A model generated the notes under the pieces. That model had not been told where the DNA came from, did no database searches, and was given only the letters and a program-made list of their open reading frames with translations. A DNA stretch of 64,000 bases from Pseudomonas furukawaii (GTDB lineage Bacteria; Pseudomonadota; Gammaproteobacteria; Pseudomonadales; Pseudomonadaceae). The position numbers and the translations under genes are program-made. Location of the stretch: NCBI RefSeq assembly GCF_002355475.1, contig NZ_AP014862.1, positions 5,270,001-5,334,000 of the forward strand. Reading direction: 5' to 3'. This document shows positions 36,638 to 48,198 of this stretch, one piece after another. Positions within the stretch are counted from its first letter, which is position 1. Each line of letters starts with the position of its first letter.

Positions 36638-38746
36638 TCAGACGCCGGAGGCCTCGGCGGCTTCCACGTCCTTCATGGACAGCTTGATGCGGCCGCGGTT
36701 GTCCACGTCCAGCACCAGGACCTTCACTTCCTGACCTTCCTTCAGTACGTCGGTGACTTTCTCGATGCGCTTGTCGCTGATCTGGGAAATGTGCACCAGG
36801 CCGTCCTTGCCGGGCAGGATGTTGACGAAGGCACCGAAGTCGACGATGCGCTCGACCTTGCCCACGTAGACCCTGCCGATCTCGGCTTCGGCGGTGATGG
36901 CCAGGACGCGCTGACGTGCGGCCTCGGCGGCTTCCTTGGTTTCGCCGAAGATCTTCACGCTGCCATCGTCTTCGATGTCGATGGAGGCCTTGGTCTCTTC
37001 GCAGATGCCGCGGATGGTGGCGCCGCCCTTGCCGATGACGTCACGGATCTTGTCCGAGTCGATCTTCATGGCCAGCATGGTCGGAGCGTTCTCGGACAGC
37101 TCGCTGCGGGACTCGGCGATCACCTGGTTCATCTGGCCGAGGATGTTCAGACGTGCTTCCAGCGCCTGCTCCAGGGCGATCTCCATGATCTCTTCGGTGA
37201 TGCCGTTGATCTTGATGTCCATCTGCAGGGCGGTCACGCCCTTGGCGGTACCGGCCACCTTGAAGTCCATGTCGCCCAGGTGGTCTTCGTCACCCAGGAT
37301 GTCGGTCAGGACGGCGAACTTGTCACCTTCCTTCACCAGACCCATGGCGATACCGGCAACCGGAGCCTTCATCGGCACGCCGGCGTCCATCAGCGCCAGG
37401 GAGGCACCGCACACGGAAGCCATGGAGCTGGAGCCGTTGGATTCGGTGATCTCGGAAACCACACGGATGGTGTAGGGGAACTCGTCGCCCTTCGGCAGCA
37501 TGGCGGCAACGCCACGACGGGCCAGGCGGCCGTGGCCGATTTCGCGGCGACCGGCGCTGCCCATGCGGCCGCACTCGCCCACCGAGAAGGGGGGGAAGTT
37601 GTAGTGCAGCATGAAGGCGTCCTTGCGCTCGCCTTCCAGGGTGTCCAGCAGCTGGGCGTCACGGGCGGTGCCAAGAGTGGCGACGACCAGGGCCTGGGTC
37701 TCGCCACGGGTGAACAGGGCGGAACCGTGGGTCTTGTCCAGTACGCCGACTTCGATCTTCAGCGGACGTACGGTGCGGGTGTCACGGCCATCGATACGGG
37801 GCTTGCCGTTGACGATGTTCTCGCGAACGGTGCGGTACTCCAGCAGGCCGAAAGCCTCCTTCACCTCACCGGCCGGGAACTGACCCTCTGCCTCGCCGGA
37901 GAAGCGGGCGATGACCTGCTCGCGCAGCTCGTCCAGGCGGTTGTAGCGGTCCTGCTTGATGGTGATGGTGTAGGCCTGGGAGATGGCCTCGCCGAACTCG
38001 GCCTTGATGGCGCTGAGCAGGGCGGTGTTCTCGACCGGAGCGGTCCAGTTCCAGGCGGGCTTGCCAGCCTCGGCGGCGAATTCCTTGACGGCCTGGATCA
38101 CGGCCTGGAATTCCTGGTGGGCGAAGAGCACGGCGCCCAGCATCTGGTCTTCGGTCAGCTCCTGGGCTTCGGATTCCACCATCAGCACGGCGTCTTCGGT
38201 ACCGGCGACGACCATGTCCAGGGCGGAGGCTTTCAGCTGCTCGTAGTTCGGGTTCAGCAGGTAGCCGGCTTCTTCATGGTAAGCCACGCGCGCGGCGCCG
38301 ATGGGGCCTGCGAAGGGGATGCCGGAGATGGCCAGGGCCGCAGACGTACCGATCATGGCGGCGATGTCCGGATCGGTCTTCTTGTTGGTGGAAACCACGG
38401 TGCAGATGACCTGCACTTCGTTCAGGAAGCCTTCCGGGAACAGCGGACGGATCGGGCGGTCGATGAGGCGGGAGGTCAGGGTTTCCTTCTCGGAAGGACG
38501 GCCTTCACGCTTGAAGAAACCACCCGGGATACGGCCGGCGGCGTAGGTTTTTTCCTGGTAGTGGACGGACAGGGGGAAGAAACCCTTGCCCGGATCGGCC
38601 TGCTTGGCACCCACTACGGTCACCAGCACGGTGACGTCCTGATCCATGGTGACCAGGACGGCGCCGGAGGCTTGACGGGCGATACGGCCAGTCTCGAGGG
38701 TCACGGTCGATTGACCGAACTGGAACTTCTTGATTACCGGATTCAC
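36638..38746 (-). CDS. pnp: Polynucleotide phosphorylase, 702 aa
   Basis: Phosphorolytic 3'-5' exoribonuclease of the RNA degradosome. Two RNase PH domains ([21 protein letters not shown] in the first; [14 protein letters not shown] and [13 protein letters not shown] in the second), a helical linker, a KH domain ([16 protein letters not shown]), and an S1 domain ([20 protein letters not shown]). Start is GTG at 38744-38746 with GAGAAGGA upstream. Full length. Confidence 0.97.
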   Translation of the reverse strand: MNPVIKKFQFGQSTVTLETGRIARQASGAVLVTMDQDVTVLVTVVGAKQADPGKGFFPLSVHYQEKTYAAGRIPGGFFKREGRPSEKETLTSRLIDRPIRPLFPEGFLNEVQVICTVVSTNKKTDPDIAAMIGTSAALAISGIPFAGPIGAARVAYHEEAGYLLNPNYEQLKASALDMVVAGTEDAVLMVESEAQELTEDQMLGAVLFAHQEFQAVIQAVKEFAAEAGKPAWNWTAPVENTALLSAIKAEFGEAISQAYTITIKQDRYNRLDELREQVIARFSGEAEGQFPAGEVKEAFGLLEYRTVRENIVNGKPRIDGRDTRTVRPLKIEVGVLDKTHGSALFTRGETQALVVATLGTARDAQLLDTLEGERKDAFMLHYNFPPFSVGECGRMGSAGRREIGHGRLARRGVAAMLPKGDEFPYTIRVVSEITESNGSSSMASVCGASLALMDAGVPMKAPVAGIAMGLVKEGDKFAVLTDILGDEDHLGDMDFKVAGTAKGVTALQMDIKINGITEEIMEIALEQALEARLNILGQMNQVIAESRSELSENAPTMLAMKIDSDKIRDVIGKGGATIRGICEETKASIDIEDDGSVKIFGETKEAAEAARQRVLAITAEAEIGRVYVGKVERIVDFGAFVNILPGKDGLVHISQISDKRIEKVTDVLKEGQEVKVLVLDVDNRGRIKLSMKDVEAAEASGV

Positions 38747-38824
38747 GGTGTTTTCCTTCTCTTTGTTGCCTTTGGGGGAAATCGTGGGAATGGCGGGAGT
38801 CGGACCCGGTTCAGTCCCTAAAAA

Positions 38825-38888
38825 AGCCGAAAGCTGGAAAGCCGAAAGCTGGAACGATGTCCAGCTTCCGGTTTTCCAGCTTCCAGCT
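38825..38888. repeat. Composite direct/inverted repeat between rpsO and pnp
   Basis: GCCGAAAGCTGGAA occurs twice in tandem (38826-38839, 38841-38854), and TCCAGCTTCC-type complements follow (38860-38869 and 38875-38888), so the transcript can fold into a long hairpin. The same AGCTGGAAGC word recurs at 40602-40652. It may serve as the processing or stabilising element between rpsO and pnp. Confidence 0.7.
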
Positions 38889-38900
38889 CATCTGTGTCGC

Positions 38901-39170
38901 TTAGCGACGCAGACCCAGACGACCGATCAGGGCGCTGTAACGAGAGGCGTCCTTACCCTTCAGGTAGTCCAGCAGCTTGCGGCGCTGGTTAACCATGCGG
39001 ATCAGACCACGACGGGAGTGGTGGTCCTTGCCGTTGGCCTTGAAGTGGTCCTGCAGCTTGTTGATGTTGGCGGTCAGCAGGGCAACCTGCACTTCCGGAG
39101 AACCGGTATCGCCTTCAGCTTGCTTGTACTCGTTAACGATCTGGGCTTTTTCAGCAACGCTCAGTGCCAT
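38901..39170 (-). CDS. rpsO: 30S ribosomal protein S15, 89 aa
   Basis: Primary 16S rRNA-binding protein. It has the family signature [24 protein letters not shown] and [17 protein letters not shown]. Exact normal length of 89 aa. Between truB and pnp, as in most gammaproteobacteria. In E. coli it represses its own translation through a leader pseudoknot. I have not identified one here. Confidence 0.98.
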   Translation of the reverse strand: MALSVAEKAQIVNEYKQAEGDTGSPEVQVALLTANINKLQDHFKANGKDHHSRRGLIRMVNQRRKLLDYLKGKDASRYSALIGRLGLRR

Positions 39171-39264
39171 GATGGGCTTCCTCTGAGAGTAATAGGCCGG
39201 AACCTGGGTTCCGTGTTCAAAATGGAGGAATGACCGTGCCTATTGACAGCCATCCTCGGTTCGG

Positions 39265-40182
39265 TCACTCCGACCGAATCAGTCGACGCGGCGCTACGCG
39301 CCCGTCATCGCTCACTTCACCGATTCCGATAAAGCGACCGGTATGATCCTGCACCCGCATCATGCCGAACTTCGGCGCTTCCGGAGCACGCACCGGCTGG
39401 CCGTGAAGCCAGTAATAGGCGCTGTGCTCGGTTAGCTGGATCAGCGGCCAGTGCTCCAGACCGCTGTCGACCGGCAGGAGGAACTGGTCCAGCGCCTCGT
39501 TGCCGCCTTCGGCGTGGGCCTTTTCCAGGGTCTCCAGGCTGATCGCCTGGGCCAGTACGAAGGGCCCTGCCTGGGTCCGACGCAGCTCCGCCACATGGGC
39601 TCCGCATCCCAATGCCTGACCAAGGTCCTCGACCAGGGTACGGATATAGGTGCCCTTGCTGCAGGCTACGGCCAATCTGGCCTGGTCATTTTCACAGGCC
39701 AGCAAATCCAGGCGCGCAATAGTAACAGAACGCGCCTCACGCTCCACTACCTCACCCGCACGAGCCAACTTGTAGAGCGGCTGGCCGTCCTTCTTGAGTG
39801 CGGAGTACATCGGCGGTATCTGCTTGATTTCACCGCGAAAACGCGGAAGCAACGCCTCGATCTCGGGGCGACCGACGGTCACCTCGCGACGCTCGATCAC
39901 CTCGCCTTCGGCGTCGCCGGTGGAGGTGGTCACACCCAACTGGGCCAGCGTTTCGTAACCCTTGTCGGCATCCAGCAGGTACTGGGAGAACTTGGTCGCC
40001 TCGCCGAAGCACAACGGCAGCACGCCGGTAGCGAGCGGGTCGAGGCTGCCGGTGTGGCCGGCCTTCTCGGCGTTGAGCAACCAGCGGACTTTCTGCAGGG
40101 CCTGGTTGGAGCTCATGCCCCGTGGCTTGTCGAGGATCAGCAGGCCGCTGACGTTACGGCGGATTCGTTTCACCTGAGCCAC
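39265..40182 (-). CDS. truB: tRNA pseudouridine(55) synthase, 305 aa
   Basis: Makes pseudouridine 55 in the T-loop of tRNAs. Catalytic Asp48 in [18 protein letters not shown], and the [18 protein letters not shown] motif ([14 protein letters not shown]). GTG at 40180-40182 was preferred over the longer frame because it begins 4 bases after the rbfA stop and matches homologue N-termini (AQVKRIRR). The C-terminal part is PUA-like. Confidence 0.95.
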   Translation of the reverse strand: MAQVKRIRRNVSGLLILDKPRGMSSNQALQKVRWLLNAEKAGHTGSLDPLATGVLPLCFGEATKFSQYLLDADKGYETLAQLGVTTSTGDAEGEVIERREVTVGRPEIEALLPRFRGEIKQIPPMYSALKKDGQPLYKLARAGEVVEREARSVTIARLDLLACENDQARLAVACSKGTYIRTLVEDLGQALGCGAHVAELRRTQAGPFVLAQAISLETLEKAHAEGGNEALDQFLLPVDSGLEHWPLIQLTEHSAYYWLHGQPVRAPEAPKFGMMRVQDHTGRFIGIGEVSDDGRVAPRRLIRSE

Positions 40183-40186
40183 ACCG

Positions 40187-40576
40187 TCACTCCCCGTCGT
40201 TGCCCGGGTGCTTGCGGTCTTCCGCCATGGCACGCTCGATCAGCGCCGACAGCTCGGCACCACGACGGATGCTGGCGTCGTAGTGGAAGTGAAGCTGCGG
40301 CACGCTGCGCAGCTTCATCGCCTTGCCCAACTGCATGCGCAGAAAACCGGCGGCATCCTGGAGGATGTCGATGTTGAGCTGGGTCTTCTCGATATTGTCC
40401 TCCTGCCCCATGACGGTGACGAACACCTTGGCATGGGAGAGGTCACGACTTACGTCGACCGCGGTGATGGTCACCAGGCCCAGGCGCGGATCCTTGATCT
40501 CCCGCTGGATCAGCAGCGCCAGTTCGCGCTGCATCTGATCGCCGATGCGTTGGGTACGGCTGTAGTCTTTAGCCAT
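40187..40576 (-). CDS. rbfA: 30S ribosome-binding factor A, 129 aa
   Basis: Late 30S maturation and cold-shock factor of KH-like fold. It shows [24 protein letters not shown] and the [13 protein letters not shown] and [14 protein letters not shown] segments. Full length, with ATG at 40574-40576. Lies between infB and truB. Confidence 0.96.
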   Translation of the reverse strand: MAKDYSRTQRIGDQMQRELALLIQREIKDPRLGLVTITAVDVSRDLSHAKVFVTVMGQEDNIEKTQLNIDILQDAAGFLRMQLGKAMKLRSVPQLHFHYDASIRRGAELSALIERAMAEDRKHPGNDGE

Positions 40577-40601
40577 TTTCGTATCACTCTAAAACGCTGA
40601 A

Positions 40602-40652
40602 AGCTGGAAGCTCAGGGTAGGAAGATCACGCTTCCACCCCCAGCTTCCAGCT
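40602..40652. repeat. Inverted repeat between infB and rbfA
   Basis: AGCTGGAAGCT (40602-40612) and AGCTTCCAGCT (40642-40652), 29-base spacer. Same repeat word as at 38825-38888. Confidence 0.7.
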
Positions 40653-40669
40653 TCCCGCTGATCCTGCAT

Positions 40670-43216
40670 TTACAGGGTACGCGCCACCTGGACCTTCTCG
40701 AACACTTCGATCTTGTCGCCGACCTTGACGTCGTTGTAGCTCTTCACGCCGATGCCGCACTCCATGCCGGCACGCACCTCGGACACGTCGTCCTTGAAGC
40801 GGCGCAGGGACTCCAGTTCACCTTCGAAGATCACCACGTCGTCGCGCAGAACGCGGATCGGGCGGTTGCGGTGTACGAGACCCTCGATGACCATGCAACC
40901 CGCGACCGCACCGAACTTCGGCGAACGGAACACGTCGCGCACTTCGGCGATACCCAGGATGTTCTCCCGGACGTCGCTGCCCAGCATGCCGGACAGGGCA
41001 TTCTTAACGTCTTCGATGATGTCGTAGATGATGTTGTAGTAACGCAGGTCCAGACCTTCCTGCTCGACGATCTTGCGCGCGCCGGCGTCGGCACGCACGT
41101 TGAAGCCGAACAGCACGGCGTTGGACGCCAGCGCCAGGTTGGCATCGCTCTCGGTGATACCACCGACGCCACCACCTACCACGCGGACCTGTACTTCGTC
41201 GTTGCCGAGGTCCGAGAGGGCTCCCTGCAGCGCTTCGAGAGAACCGCGCACATCGGACTTGAGCACGATGTTGAGGGTCTTCTTCTCGTCCTGGCCCATG
41301 CTTTCGAAGATGTTCTCCAGCTTGGCGGACTGCTGGCGGGCCAGTTTGACCTCGCGGAACTTGCCTTGACGGAACAGGGCCACTTCACGCGCCTTCTTCT
41401 CGTCGCTGATCACGGTCAGCTCATCACCCGCATCCGGGGTGCCGTCCAGGCCGAGGATCTCGACCGGGATGGACGGACCGGCTTCCTTGATGGCCTTGCC
41501 GTTCTCGTCGAGCATGGCGCGTACGCGACCGAAGTTGACGCCGCAAAGCACCATGTCGCCCTGACGCAGGGTGCCGTCCTGGACCAGCACGGTAGCCACC
41601 GGGCCACGGCCCTTGTCGAGGCGCGACTCCACCACGACCCCACGACCGGGAGCCGACGGGGTGGCGGTGAGTTCCAGTACCTCAGCCTGCAGCAGCACGG
41701 CTTCCAGAAGGTCGTCGACGCCGGTACCGGCCTTGGCCGACACGGGCACGAACTGGGTATCGCCGCCCCACTCTTCCGGGATCACATCCAGCGCGGCAAG
41801 GCCGTTCTTGATGTTGTCCGGGTTGGCTTCGGGCTTGTCCATCTTGTTGATGGCGACAACGATAGGTACACCAGCCGCCTTGGCATGCTGGACGGCTTCT
41901 TCGGTCTGGGGCATTACGCCGTCGTCGGCCGCGACCACCAGGATCACGATGTCGGTCGCCTTGGCGCCGCGGGCACGCATGGCGGTGAACGCCGCGTGGC
42001 CGGGAGTATCCAGGAAAGTCACCATGCCACGATCGGTTTCGACGTGATAGGCGCCGATGTGCTGGGTGATGCCGCCCGCCTCGCCACTCGCCACCTTGGT
42101 ACGACGGATGTAGTCGAGCAGGGAGGTCTTGCCGTGGTCGACGTGGCCCATCACGGTCACGACCGGGGCACGAGTCGACGCCTCACCTTCGAACTTCAGG
42201 GACTCGGCCAGTTGATCTTCCAGGGCATTCTCGTTGACCAGCTTGACCTTGTGGCCGAGCTCTTCGGCGACGAGTTGGGCGGTCTCGCGATCGAGCACCT
42301 GGTTGATGGTCACCGGAGTGCCCATCTTGAACATGAACTTGACGACTTCTGCGCCCTTCACGGCCATCTGGGCAGCCAGTTCGGCCACGGTAATGGTTTC
42401 GCCGATGCTGATTTCACGCACGATAGGTCCTGTCGGGCTCTGGAACCCGTGCTGGTTGCGCTTCTTCAGCTTGGACTTGCCACCACGACCGCCGCGACGA
42501 TAGGAATCGCTCTCTTCGTCGGTGCTGCGAGGGGCAACTCGGGGAGCAGGAACCTTTTCCTTCTCCTTGACGGACGGCCGGTGCTGCGCATGCTTGCGAT
42601 CACGGCGATCGTCCTCGTCACGAGCGCGCTCGGGACGACGAGGTTCTTCGCGTTTGCGATCGGCAGCGCCTGCCGCGGCGGCGGCGCCAGTGGCCGGAGC
42701 GGCAGCAGGGGCGACAGCAACGACCGGCGCTGCTTCAGGCTGGGCAACAGGTGCGGCAGCGCTGGCAGGTACTGCATCGGCTGGCTGCTTGGCACGCGCC
42801 TCGGCTTCGCGGCGAGCGGCTTCTTCAGCACGCTGACGAGCCTCTTCCTCGGCCTTCAGGCGGGCGGCCTCTTCAGCGGCGCGCTGCTCTTCCAGCTCGC
42901 GCTGACGCTCAGCCTCGATTTCGTCGGGGCTGCGCTTGACGTAGGTCTTCTTCTTGCGAACTTCGACGTTGATGGTCTTGCTGCCAGCAACTCGCAGCGT
43001 AGTCGTGGTCTTGCGCTGCAGGGTGATCTTGCGCGGCTCTTCCAGGCGCTCACCGTGACTGCTCTTCAAATGAGCCAGCAGGGCCTGCTTCTCGTTGTCG
43101 GTTACCACTTGCTCGGCGTTGGTGTGCGGCAGACCCGCCTCACGCATCTGCTGCAGCAGGCGCTCCACCGGTGTATCGACCACTTGGGCCAGTTCTTTCA
43201 CCGTGACTTGCGTCAT
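40670..43216 (-). CDS. infB: Translation initiation factor IF-2, 848 aa
   Basis: GTPase that places fMet-tRNA on the 30S subunit. N-terminal IF2 associated domain, a long Ala/Glu/Arg-rich coiled linker (about residues 95-260), an IF2N-like second domain, and the G domain with G1 GHVDHGKT (about 353-360), G3 DTPGH and G4 NKMD, then beta-barrel and C-terminal fMet-tRNA-binding domains. Internal starts that could yield IF2-beta isoforms were not resolved. Between nusA and rbfA. Confidence 0.97.
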   Translation of the reverse strand: MTQVTVKELAQVVDTPVERLLQQMREAGLPHTNAEQVVTDNEKQALLAHLKSSHGERLEEPRKITLQRKTTTTLRVAGSKTINVEVRKKKTYVKRSPDEIEAERQRELEEQRAAEEAARLKAEEEARQRAEEAARREAEARAKQPADAVPASAAAPVAQPEAAPVVAVAPAAAPATGAAAAAGAADRKREEPRRPERARDEDDRRDRKHAQHRPSVKEKEKVPAPRVAPRSTDEESDSYRRGGRGGKSKLKKRNQHGFQSPTGPIVREISIGETITVAELAAQMAVKGAEVVKFMFKMGTPVTINQVLDRETAQLVAEELGHKVKLVNENALEDQLAESLKFEGEASTRAPVVTVMGHVDHGKTSLLDYIRRTKVASGEAGGITQHIGAYHVETDRGMVTFLDTPGHAAFTAMRARGAKATDIVILVVAADDGVMPQTEEAVQHAKAAGVPIVVAINKMDKPEANPDNIKNGLAALDVIPEEWGGDTQFVPVSAKAGTGVDDLLEAVLLQAEVLELTATPSAPGRGVVVESRLDKGRGPVATVLVQDGTLRQGDMVLCGVNFGRVRAMLDENGKAIKEAGPSIPVEILGLDGTPDAGDELTVISDEKKAREVALFRQGKFREVKLARQQSAKLENIFESMGQDEKKTLNIVLKSDVRGSLEALQGALSDLGNDEVQVRVVGGGVGGITESDANLALASNAVLFGFNVRADAGARKIVEQEGLDLRYYNIIYDIIEDVKNALSGMLGSDVRENILGIAEVRDVFRSPKFGAVAGCMVIEGLVHRNRPIRVLRDDVVIFEGELESLRRFKDDVSEVRAGMECGIGVKSYNDVKVGDKIEVFEKVQVARTL

Positions 43217-43242
43217 GCACTTCTCTCCTCAGGCCGCGATAC

Positions 43243-44724
43243 TTACTCGAACCAATGGGCTCGGGCGGCCATGATCAGCTTGCCGGCACGCTCTTCATCC
43301 ATGCCGTCGATGTCGAGCAGGTCGTCGATCGACTGCTCTGCCAGGTCTTCGCGGTTAATCACGCCCCGCACGGCGAGTTCGACAGCCAGGTCCTTGTCCA
43401 TGCCTTCGAGGGAAAGCAGGTCTTCGGCAGGCTGGGCATCCGCCAACTTCTCTTCGGTGGCGATCGCCTTGGTCAGCAGGCGGTCCTTCGCCCGGGCGCG
43501 CAGCTCGTTGACGATGTCTTCGTCGAAACCCTCGATACTGAGCATCTCTTCCATAGGGACGTAGGCAATCTCTTCCAGGCTGGTGAAACCTTCTTCCACC
43601 AGGACCTGGGCCAGTTCCTCATCCACTTCCAGCTCGTCCACGAACGAGCGCAGGATGCCGCCGGTTTCAGCCTGCTGCTTGGCCTGAATATCCGCTTCGG
43701 TCATCACGTTCAGGGTCCAGCCGGTCAGCTGACTGGCAAGACGTACGTTCTGACCGCCACGACCGATGGCCTGGGCCAGGTTGTCCTCGGCAACGGCGAT
43801 ATCCATCGCGTGGGCATCTTCGTCGACGATGATCGCGACCACTTCGGCCGGAGCCATGGCATTGATCACGAACTGGGCGGGGTTGTCGTCCCAAAGGACG
43901 ATATCGACACGCTCGCCACCCAGTTCGCCGGACACGGCCTGGACGCGGGATCCGCGCATGCCGATACAGGCGCCCTGCGGGTCGATGCGTTTGTCCTTGG
44001 AGCGAACGGCGATCTTGGCGCGAGAGCCCGGATCACGGGACGCGGCCATCACTTCGATCAGTTCTTCGGCGATTTCCGGCACTTCGATACGGAACAGCTC
44101 GATCAACATCTGCGGCGCAGTGCGCGACAGAATCAGTTGCGGACCACGGTTCTCGGTGCGAATTTCCTTCAGCAGGGCCCGCACGCGAGCGCCAACACGG
44201 AAGGTTTCCCGGGCAATGATGTCCTCGCGAGCCAGCAGCGCCTCGGCGTTGTTACCCAAGTCGACGATCACGTTGTCGCGGGTGACCTTCTTCACGGTGC
44301 CGGAAATGATGTCGCCCAGCTTCTCGCGATAGGCCTCGACGACCTGCGCGCGCTCGGCTTCACGCACTTTCTGCACGATCACCTGTTTCGCGGTCTGGGC
44401 AGCGATGCGGCCGAACTCGATGGATTCGATCTTCTCTTCGATGACATCACCGATCTTGGCGTTCTCATCGCGAGCCTGAGCCTGATCGAGGGTCAGCTGG
44501 ATGTCGGGATCCTCGAAATCCTCGTCTGCCACCACAGTCCAACGACGGAAGGTGTCGTAGTTACCATTGTGACGGTTGATCGACACGCGCAGGTCGACCT
44601 CGTCCTCGTAGCGCTTCTTGGTAGCAGTGGCCAGAGCCAGCTCAAGCGCCTCGAAAATCACGCCGGCCGGTACGCCCTTTTCATTGGATACCGACTCAAC
44701 AACCAGCAGTACTTCTTTGCTCAT
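43243..44724 (-). CDS. nusA: Transcription termination/antitermination factor NusA, 493 aa
   Basis: RNA-polymerase-associated factor: N-terminal polymerase-binding domain ([19 protein letters not shown]), an S1 domain, two KH domains ([17 protein letters not shown] and [16 protein letters not shown]), and two C-terminal acidic repeats (ALATA-type, [14 protein letters not shown] and [14 protein letters not shown]). ATG at 44722-44724, 26 bases before infB's neighbour frame. Length as in P. aeruginosa. Confidence 0.97.
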   Translation of the reverse strand: MSKEVLLVVESVSNEKGVPAGVIFEALELALATATKKRYEDEVDLRVSINRHNGNYDTFRRWTVVADEDFEDPDIQLTLDQAQARDENAKIGDVIEEKIESIEFGRIAAQTAKQVIVQKVREAERAQVVEAYREKLGDIISGTVKKVTRDNVIVDLGNNAEALLAREDIIARETFRVGARVRALLKEIRTENRGPQLILSRTAPQMLIELFRIEVPEIAEELIEVMAASRDPGSRAKIAVRSKDKRIDPQGACIGMRGSRVQAVSGELGGERVDIVLWDDNPAQFVINAMAPAEVVAIIVDEDAHAMDIAVAEDNLAQAIGRGGQNVRLASQLTGWTLNVMTEADIQAKQQAETGGILRSFVDELEVDEELAQVLVEEGFTSLEEIAYVPMEEMLSIEGFDEDIVNELRARAKDRLLTKAIATEEKLADAQPAEDLLSLEGMDKDLAVELAVRGVINREDLAEQSIDDLLDIDGMDEERAGKLIMAARAHWFE

Positions 44725-44771
44725 CGTACGCCTCGCCTTTCGCAATCCATTGGATCCGCGGGATCCGCGTC

Positions 44772-45230
44772 TCAGTCAAAACGGGGAATGATGTTGGCCT
44801 TGTCGATCAGTTCGATCGGCAGGAGGAACTCGCGGTCTTCAATGAGAACCACCACGTCCTGCTCCTCCACCCCGCGGAGAAGCCCCTGAAAATTACGTCG
44901 CCCTTCGAACGGCGAGCGCAGCTTGATCTTGACCAGTTCGCCAGCATGGGCGGCGTACTGATCAAGGGTAAACAGCGGACGATCCATACCTGGCGAAGAA
45001 ACCTCCAGGGTGTATTCGCTGCTGATCGGATCCTCTACATCGAGAACACCGCTCACCTGGCGGCTGACCTTCTCACAGTCGTCCACCAGGATGCCGTTCT
45101 CGTGATCGATATAGATCCGGAGGAGCGAGTGACGCCCCTGGGACAGGAACTCGATGCCCCAGCACTTGTAACCGAGCGCCTCGACTACCGGGGCCAACAA
45201 GGCCTGCAACTGTTCTAGCTTGCTCGACAC
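44772..45230 (-). CDS. rimP: Ribosome maturation factor RimP, 152 aa
   Basis: Needed for 30S assembly. It shows [44 protein letters not shown], and [15 protein letters not shown], the RimP hallmark. First protein gene after the initiator tRNA, in the conserved metY-rimP-nusA-infB order. Confidence 0.96.
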   Translation of the reverse strand: MSSKLEQLQALLAPVVEALGYKCWGIEFLSQGRHSLLRIYIDHENGILVDDCEKVSRQVSGVLDVEDPISSEYTLEVSSPGMDRPLFTLDQYAAHAGELVKIKLRSPFEGRRNFQGLLRGVEEQDVVVLIEDREFLLPIELIDKANIIPRFD

Positions 45231-45257
45231 CTGATTGCCTCTCGCATGCTGTGCAAA

Positions 45258-45280
45258 TAAAAAATGGGCGAAACGCCCAT
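45258..45280 (-). terminator. Terminator/attenuator between tRNA-fMet and rimP
   Basis: On the minus strand ATGGGCG-TTT-CGCCCAT (complement of 45264-45280) is followed by TTTTTTATTT. It lies between the tRNA and rimP, so it limits read-through into nusA-infB. Confidence 0.75.
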
Positions 45281-45326
45281 CCCTTCAAACCGCCTGATCC
45301 GTGATCGGAGGCCAACTGTCCAGCTA

Positions 45327-45351
45327 GCAAAAAGCCCCTAAAAAGGGGCTT
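45327..45351 (-). terminator. Terminator directly after tRNA-fMet
   Basis: Minus strand: AAGCCCCT/AGGGGCTT arms (45344-45351, 45332-45339) and a T-run. Nine bases after the encoded CCA. Confidence 0.8.
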
Positions 45352-45360
45352 CGCGACTAC

Positions 45361-45437
<77 letters not shown>

Positions 45438-45495
45438 TCAAAGCTGGTGCGAGAGTATACGGCCAGCACCTTGCATGGTCAACCGAACATCCCGC

Positions 45496-45523
45496 AAAAA
45501 GAAAAGCCCGCATTGCTGCGGGC
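45496..45523 (-). terminator. Terminator between tRNA-Leu and tRNA-fMet
   Basis: Minus strand stem GCCCGCA / TGCGGGC (complement of 45517-45523 and 45506-45512), loop GCAA, then TTTTCTTTTT. Confidence 0.8.
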
Positions 45524-45534
45524 CGCTCTTTGTA

Positions 45535-45620
45535 TGGTACCGAGGAGGGGACTCGAACCCCTACAGCCTATGGCCACTACCACCTCAAGGTAGCGTGTCT
45601 ACCAATTCCACCACCTCGGC
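45535..45620 (-). tRNA. tRNA-Leu (GAG)
   Basis: 86 nt class II tRNA with a long variable arm and encoded CCA. Anticodon loop TTGAGGT gives GAG. The acceptor GCCGAGG pairs with CCTCGGT. Downstream of secG by 10 bases. Confidence 0.95.
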
Positions 45621-45630
45621 AAAACTTGCC

Positions 45631-46014
45631 TTACTTCTGCTCTGGAGCTGGCGGCACATCACTCGACTGAGTGGCTGGCTTCTGCTCTTCGAGCACCGGC
45701 ACATCGTCAGCTGCCGGCTTGCTTGGCTGAACTTCCAGAACCGCCGGATCCGGCAGCCCCACATTGCTCAGCGCATCAGCCTTTTCTTTAGCGAAGTACG
45801 CTAAACCCAGGCTGGTAATGAAAAAAACCGCGGCGAGTATAGCAGTAACTCTACTCAAAAAGGTAGCGGAACCTTGACTACCGAACACAGTAGCCGACGC
45901 ACCAGCCCCAAAGGAGGCACCAGCATCCGCACCCTTGCCCTGCTGAATCAGAACCAGGCCTACCACACCCAGAGCGACCAGAAGATGCACCACAACAACG
46001 ACAGTTTCCAGCAT
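45631..46014 (-). CDS. secG: Preprotein translocase subunit SecG, 127 aa
   Basis: Inner-membrane subunit of SecYEG with two helices (residues about 3-22 and 55-73) and the motif [21 protein letters not shown] between them. The C-terminal tail is Pro/Glu rich. The ATG at 46012-46014 ([12 protein letters not shown]) was chosen over an upstream in-frame start inside tpiA. 4 bases after tpiA. Confidence 0.95.
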   Translation of the reverse strand: MLETVVVVVHLLVALGVVGLVLIQQGKGADAGASFGAGASATVFGSQGSATFLSRVTAILAAVFFITSLGLAYFAKEKADALSNVGLPDPAVLEVQPSKPAADDVPVLEEQKPATQSSDVPPAPEQK

Positions 46015-46018
46015 CTTG

Positions 46019-46774
46019 TCAGCTTCCTGCGGCGCGACAAATCGCACCGAACTCATCCGCATTCAGGGAGGCACCACCAATGAGCCCCCCATCGATATCC
46101 GGCATGCCGAACAAGTCGGCCGCACTGGCCGCCTTCACACTGCCGCCGTACAGAATCCGTACGCCGCGAGCGACTTCGGCGTTTTCGGCCGACAGCTGCG
46201 AGCGGATAGCCGCGTGAACTTCCTGGGCCTGCTGCGGCGAAGCGGTCAACCCCGTACCAATCGCCCAGACAGGCTCATAGGCAATCACCGCACGAGTAAA
46301 CGCACCCACACCAAGCTCCTCGATCACGCTACCCAGCTGACGCCCAACAACCTCAAGCGTCTTGCCGGCTTCGCGCTGCTCCCGGGTCTCGCCGACGCAT
46401 AGCACCGGGACCAGACCACAGGACTGAGCAGCCGCGAACTTGCGACTCACGACCTCATCGCTCTCACCCAGAATCAGGCGACGCTCCGAGTGACCGACGA
46501 GAACCATCTGACAACCCACGTCCGCCAACTGACTCGCCGCAACCTCACCTGTGAGGGCTCCCTGCACAGGCTCCACCGCACAATTCTGAGCACCAACGAC
46601 AATCGACTTGCCGTCCAGGCCTTGAATGACCTGACTGATGTACAGACATGGCGGCATGACCGCGACTTCGACGCCAGAAGGCAACGCCAATTGGCGCAGA
46701 CCCTTGATCAGCTCTGCGACGCTGGCGCGGGTACCGTGCATTTTCCAGTTACCGGCTACCAATGGTCGGCGCAT
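46019..46774 (-). CDS. tpiA: Triosephosphate isomerase, 251 aa
   Basis: TIM barrel. Substrate-binding NWKMHG (Lys11), catalytic His in VGHSERR, catalytic Glu in [11 protein letters not shown], phosphate-binding [10 protein letters not shown]. Full length. Upstream of secG in the conserved glmM-tpiA-secG order. Confidence 0.97.
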   Translation of the reverse strand: MRRPLVAGNWKMHGTRASVAELIKGLRQLALPSGVEVAVMPPCLYISQVIQGLDGKSIVVGAQNCAVEPVQGALTGEVAASQLADVGCQMVLVGHSERRLILGESDEVVSRKFAAAQSCGLVPVLCVGETREQREAGKTLEVVGRQLGSVIEELGVGAFTRAVIAYEPVWAIGTGLTASPQQAQEVHAAIRSQLSAENAEVARGVRILYGGSVKAASAADLFGMPDIDGGLIGGASLNADEFGAICRAAGS

Positions 46775-46839
46775 GCTTTATTCCGTCGATCAAAGTGGGC
46801 GCAGATGTTACCCAAGGAATTTCCAACAAGCAAGAGAAA

Positions 46840-48180
46840 TCAAGCACATACCTCGTTGACGACTTTCGCGAGTTCTTCGGCATAGCCACGAACCATCATT
46901 TCATCGTCACCTTCTACCATCACACGAACCAGCGGCTCCGTGCCGGACTTGCGCAGCAGAACCCGCCCACGACCCGCCATCTGCTCGGTGACTCGAGCGG
47001 ACGCCTCGGTGACCGCAGGGTGATTGACCGGATCCACGTCGCCGCCGGAATAACGGACATTGATCAGCACCTGGGGACACTTGCGCATGCCCTGGCGCGC
47101 CTCGGCGAGAGACTGGCCGCCGCGCTGGAGCGCCATCAGCACCTGGAGCGCCGAGACGATGGCGTCACCCGTAGTGGTGTAATGGCTGCACACGATGTGA
47201 CCGGAATTCTCACCCCCCAGGGTCCAGCCATTGGCCTGCAACTCGCTCATCACGTAGCGGTCGCCGACCTTGGCGCGAACAAAGGGAATGCTCAACTCCT
47301 GGAGCGCGAGCTCAAGACCCAGATTGCTCATCAGCGTACCCACGACACCACCGTTCAGGCGGCCGCGTGTGTGAAGGTCACGGGCAATCAGATAGATGAG
47401 CTCGTCGCCATCCACAACAGCCCCAGTGTGATCCACCATCAGCACGCGATCGCCATCGCCATCGAAGGCGATGCCGAGATCCGCCTGCTGTTCCACCACC
47501 GCCGCCTGCAGGCTGGCCATGTGAGTGGAGCCGCAATCCTCGTTGATATTCAGGCCATTGGGTTGCGCCGCCATTACACTGACCTGGGCTCCCAGCTCGC
47601 GAAAGACGCTGGGCGCCACCTTGTAGGTCGCGCCATGGGCGCAATCGACCACCACCTTGAGCCCAGCAAAGTCGGTGCTGATAGGCGTAGTGCTCTTGCA
47701 GAATTCGATGTAACGCCCCGCAGCGTCATTGATCCGCGAAACCTTGCCCAACTGGGCGGAGTCCACGACGGTCATGGGCTGATCCAGCAGCTCCTCGATC
47801 ATCAGCTCCACTTCATCGGAGAGCTTGGTGCCCTTGCCGGAGAAAAACTTGATGCCGTTGTCGTGGTGAGGGTTGTGGGAGGCACTGATCACGATACCGG
47901 CATCGGCGAGAAAGGTGCGCGTCAGGTAGGCGATGGCAGGCGTGGGCATGGGGCCCAGTAGCAGCACATCAGCGCCTGCAGCCAGCAAGCCGGCCTCCAG
48001 GGCCGACTCGAACATGTAGCCGGAAATCCGGGTGTCCTTGCCGATCAGGATGCGGCACTTGCCCTGCTTGCGGAATGCCATGCCCGCAGCCCAGCCCAAT
48101 TTGAGCATGAAATCCGGTGTGATCGGGAACTGGCCGACATGTCCGCGAATGCCATCGGTGCCAAAGTACTTTCTGCTCAT
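46840..48180 (-). CDS. glmM: Phosphoglucosamine mutase, 446 aa
   Basis: Converts glucosamine-6-phosphate to glucosamine-1-phosphate for UDP-GlcNAc, hence peptidoglycan and LPS. Active phosphoserine Ser101 in [16 protein letters not shown], metal-binding DGDGDR, sugar-binding GGENSGH, and the C-terminal phosphate loop [15 protein letters not shown]. Full length. 18 bases after folP. Confidence 0.97.
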   Translation of the reverse strand: MSRKYFGTDGIRGHVGQFPITPDFMLKLGWAAGMAFRKQGKCRILIGKDTRISGYMFESALEAGLLAAGADVLLLGPMPTPAIAYLTRTFLADAGIVISASHNPHHDNGIKFFSGKGTKLSDEVELMIEELLDQPMTVVDSAQLGKVSRINDAAGRYIEFCKSTTPISTDFAGLKVVVDCAHGATYKVAPSVFRELGAQVSVMAAQPNGLNINEDCGSTHMASLQAAVVEQQADLGIAFDGDGDRVLMVDHTGAVVDGDELIYLIARDLHTRGRLNGGVVGTLMSNLGLELALQELSIPFVRAKVGDRYVMSELQANGWTLGGENSGHIVCSHYTTTGDAIVSALQVLMALQRGGQSLAEARQGMRKCPQVLINVRYSGGDVDPVNHPAVTEASARVTEQMAGRGRVLLRKSGTEPLVRVMVEGDDEMMVRGYAEELAKVVNEVCA

Positions 48181-48198
48181 GGGGTGCTCCGTGTTTTC

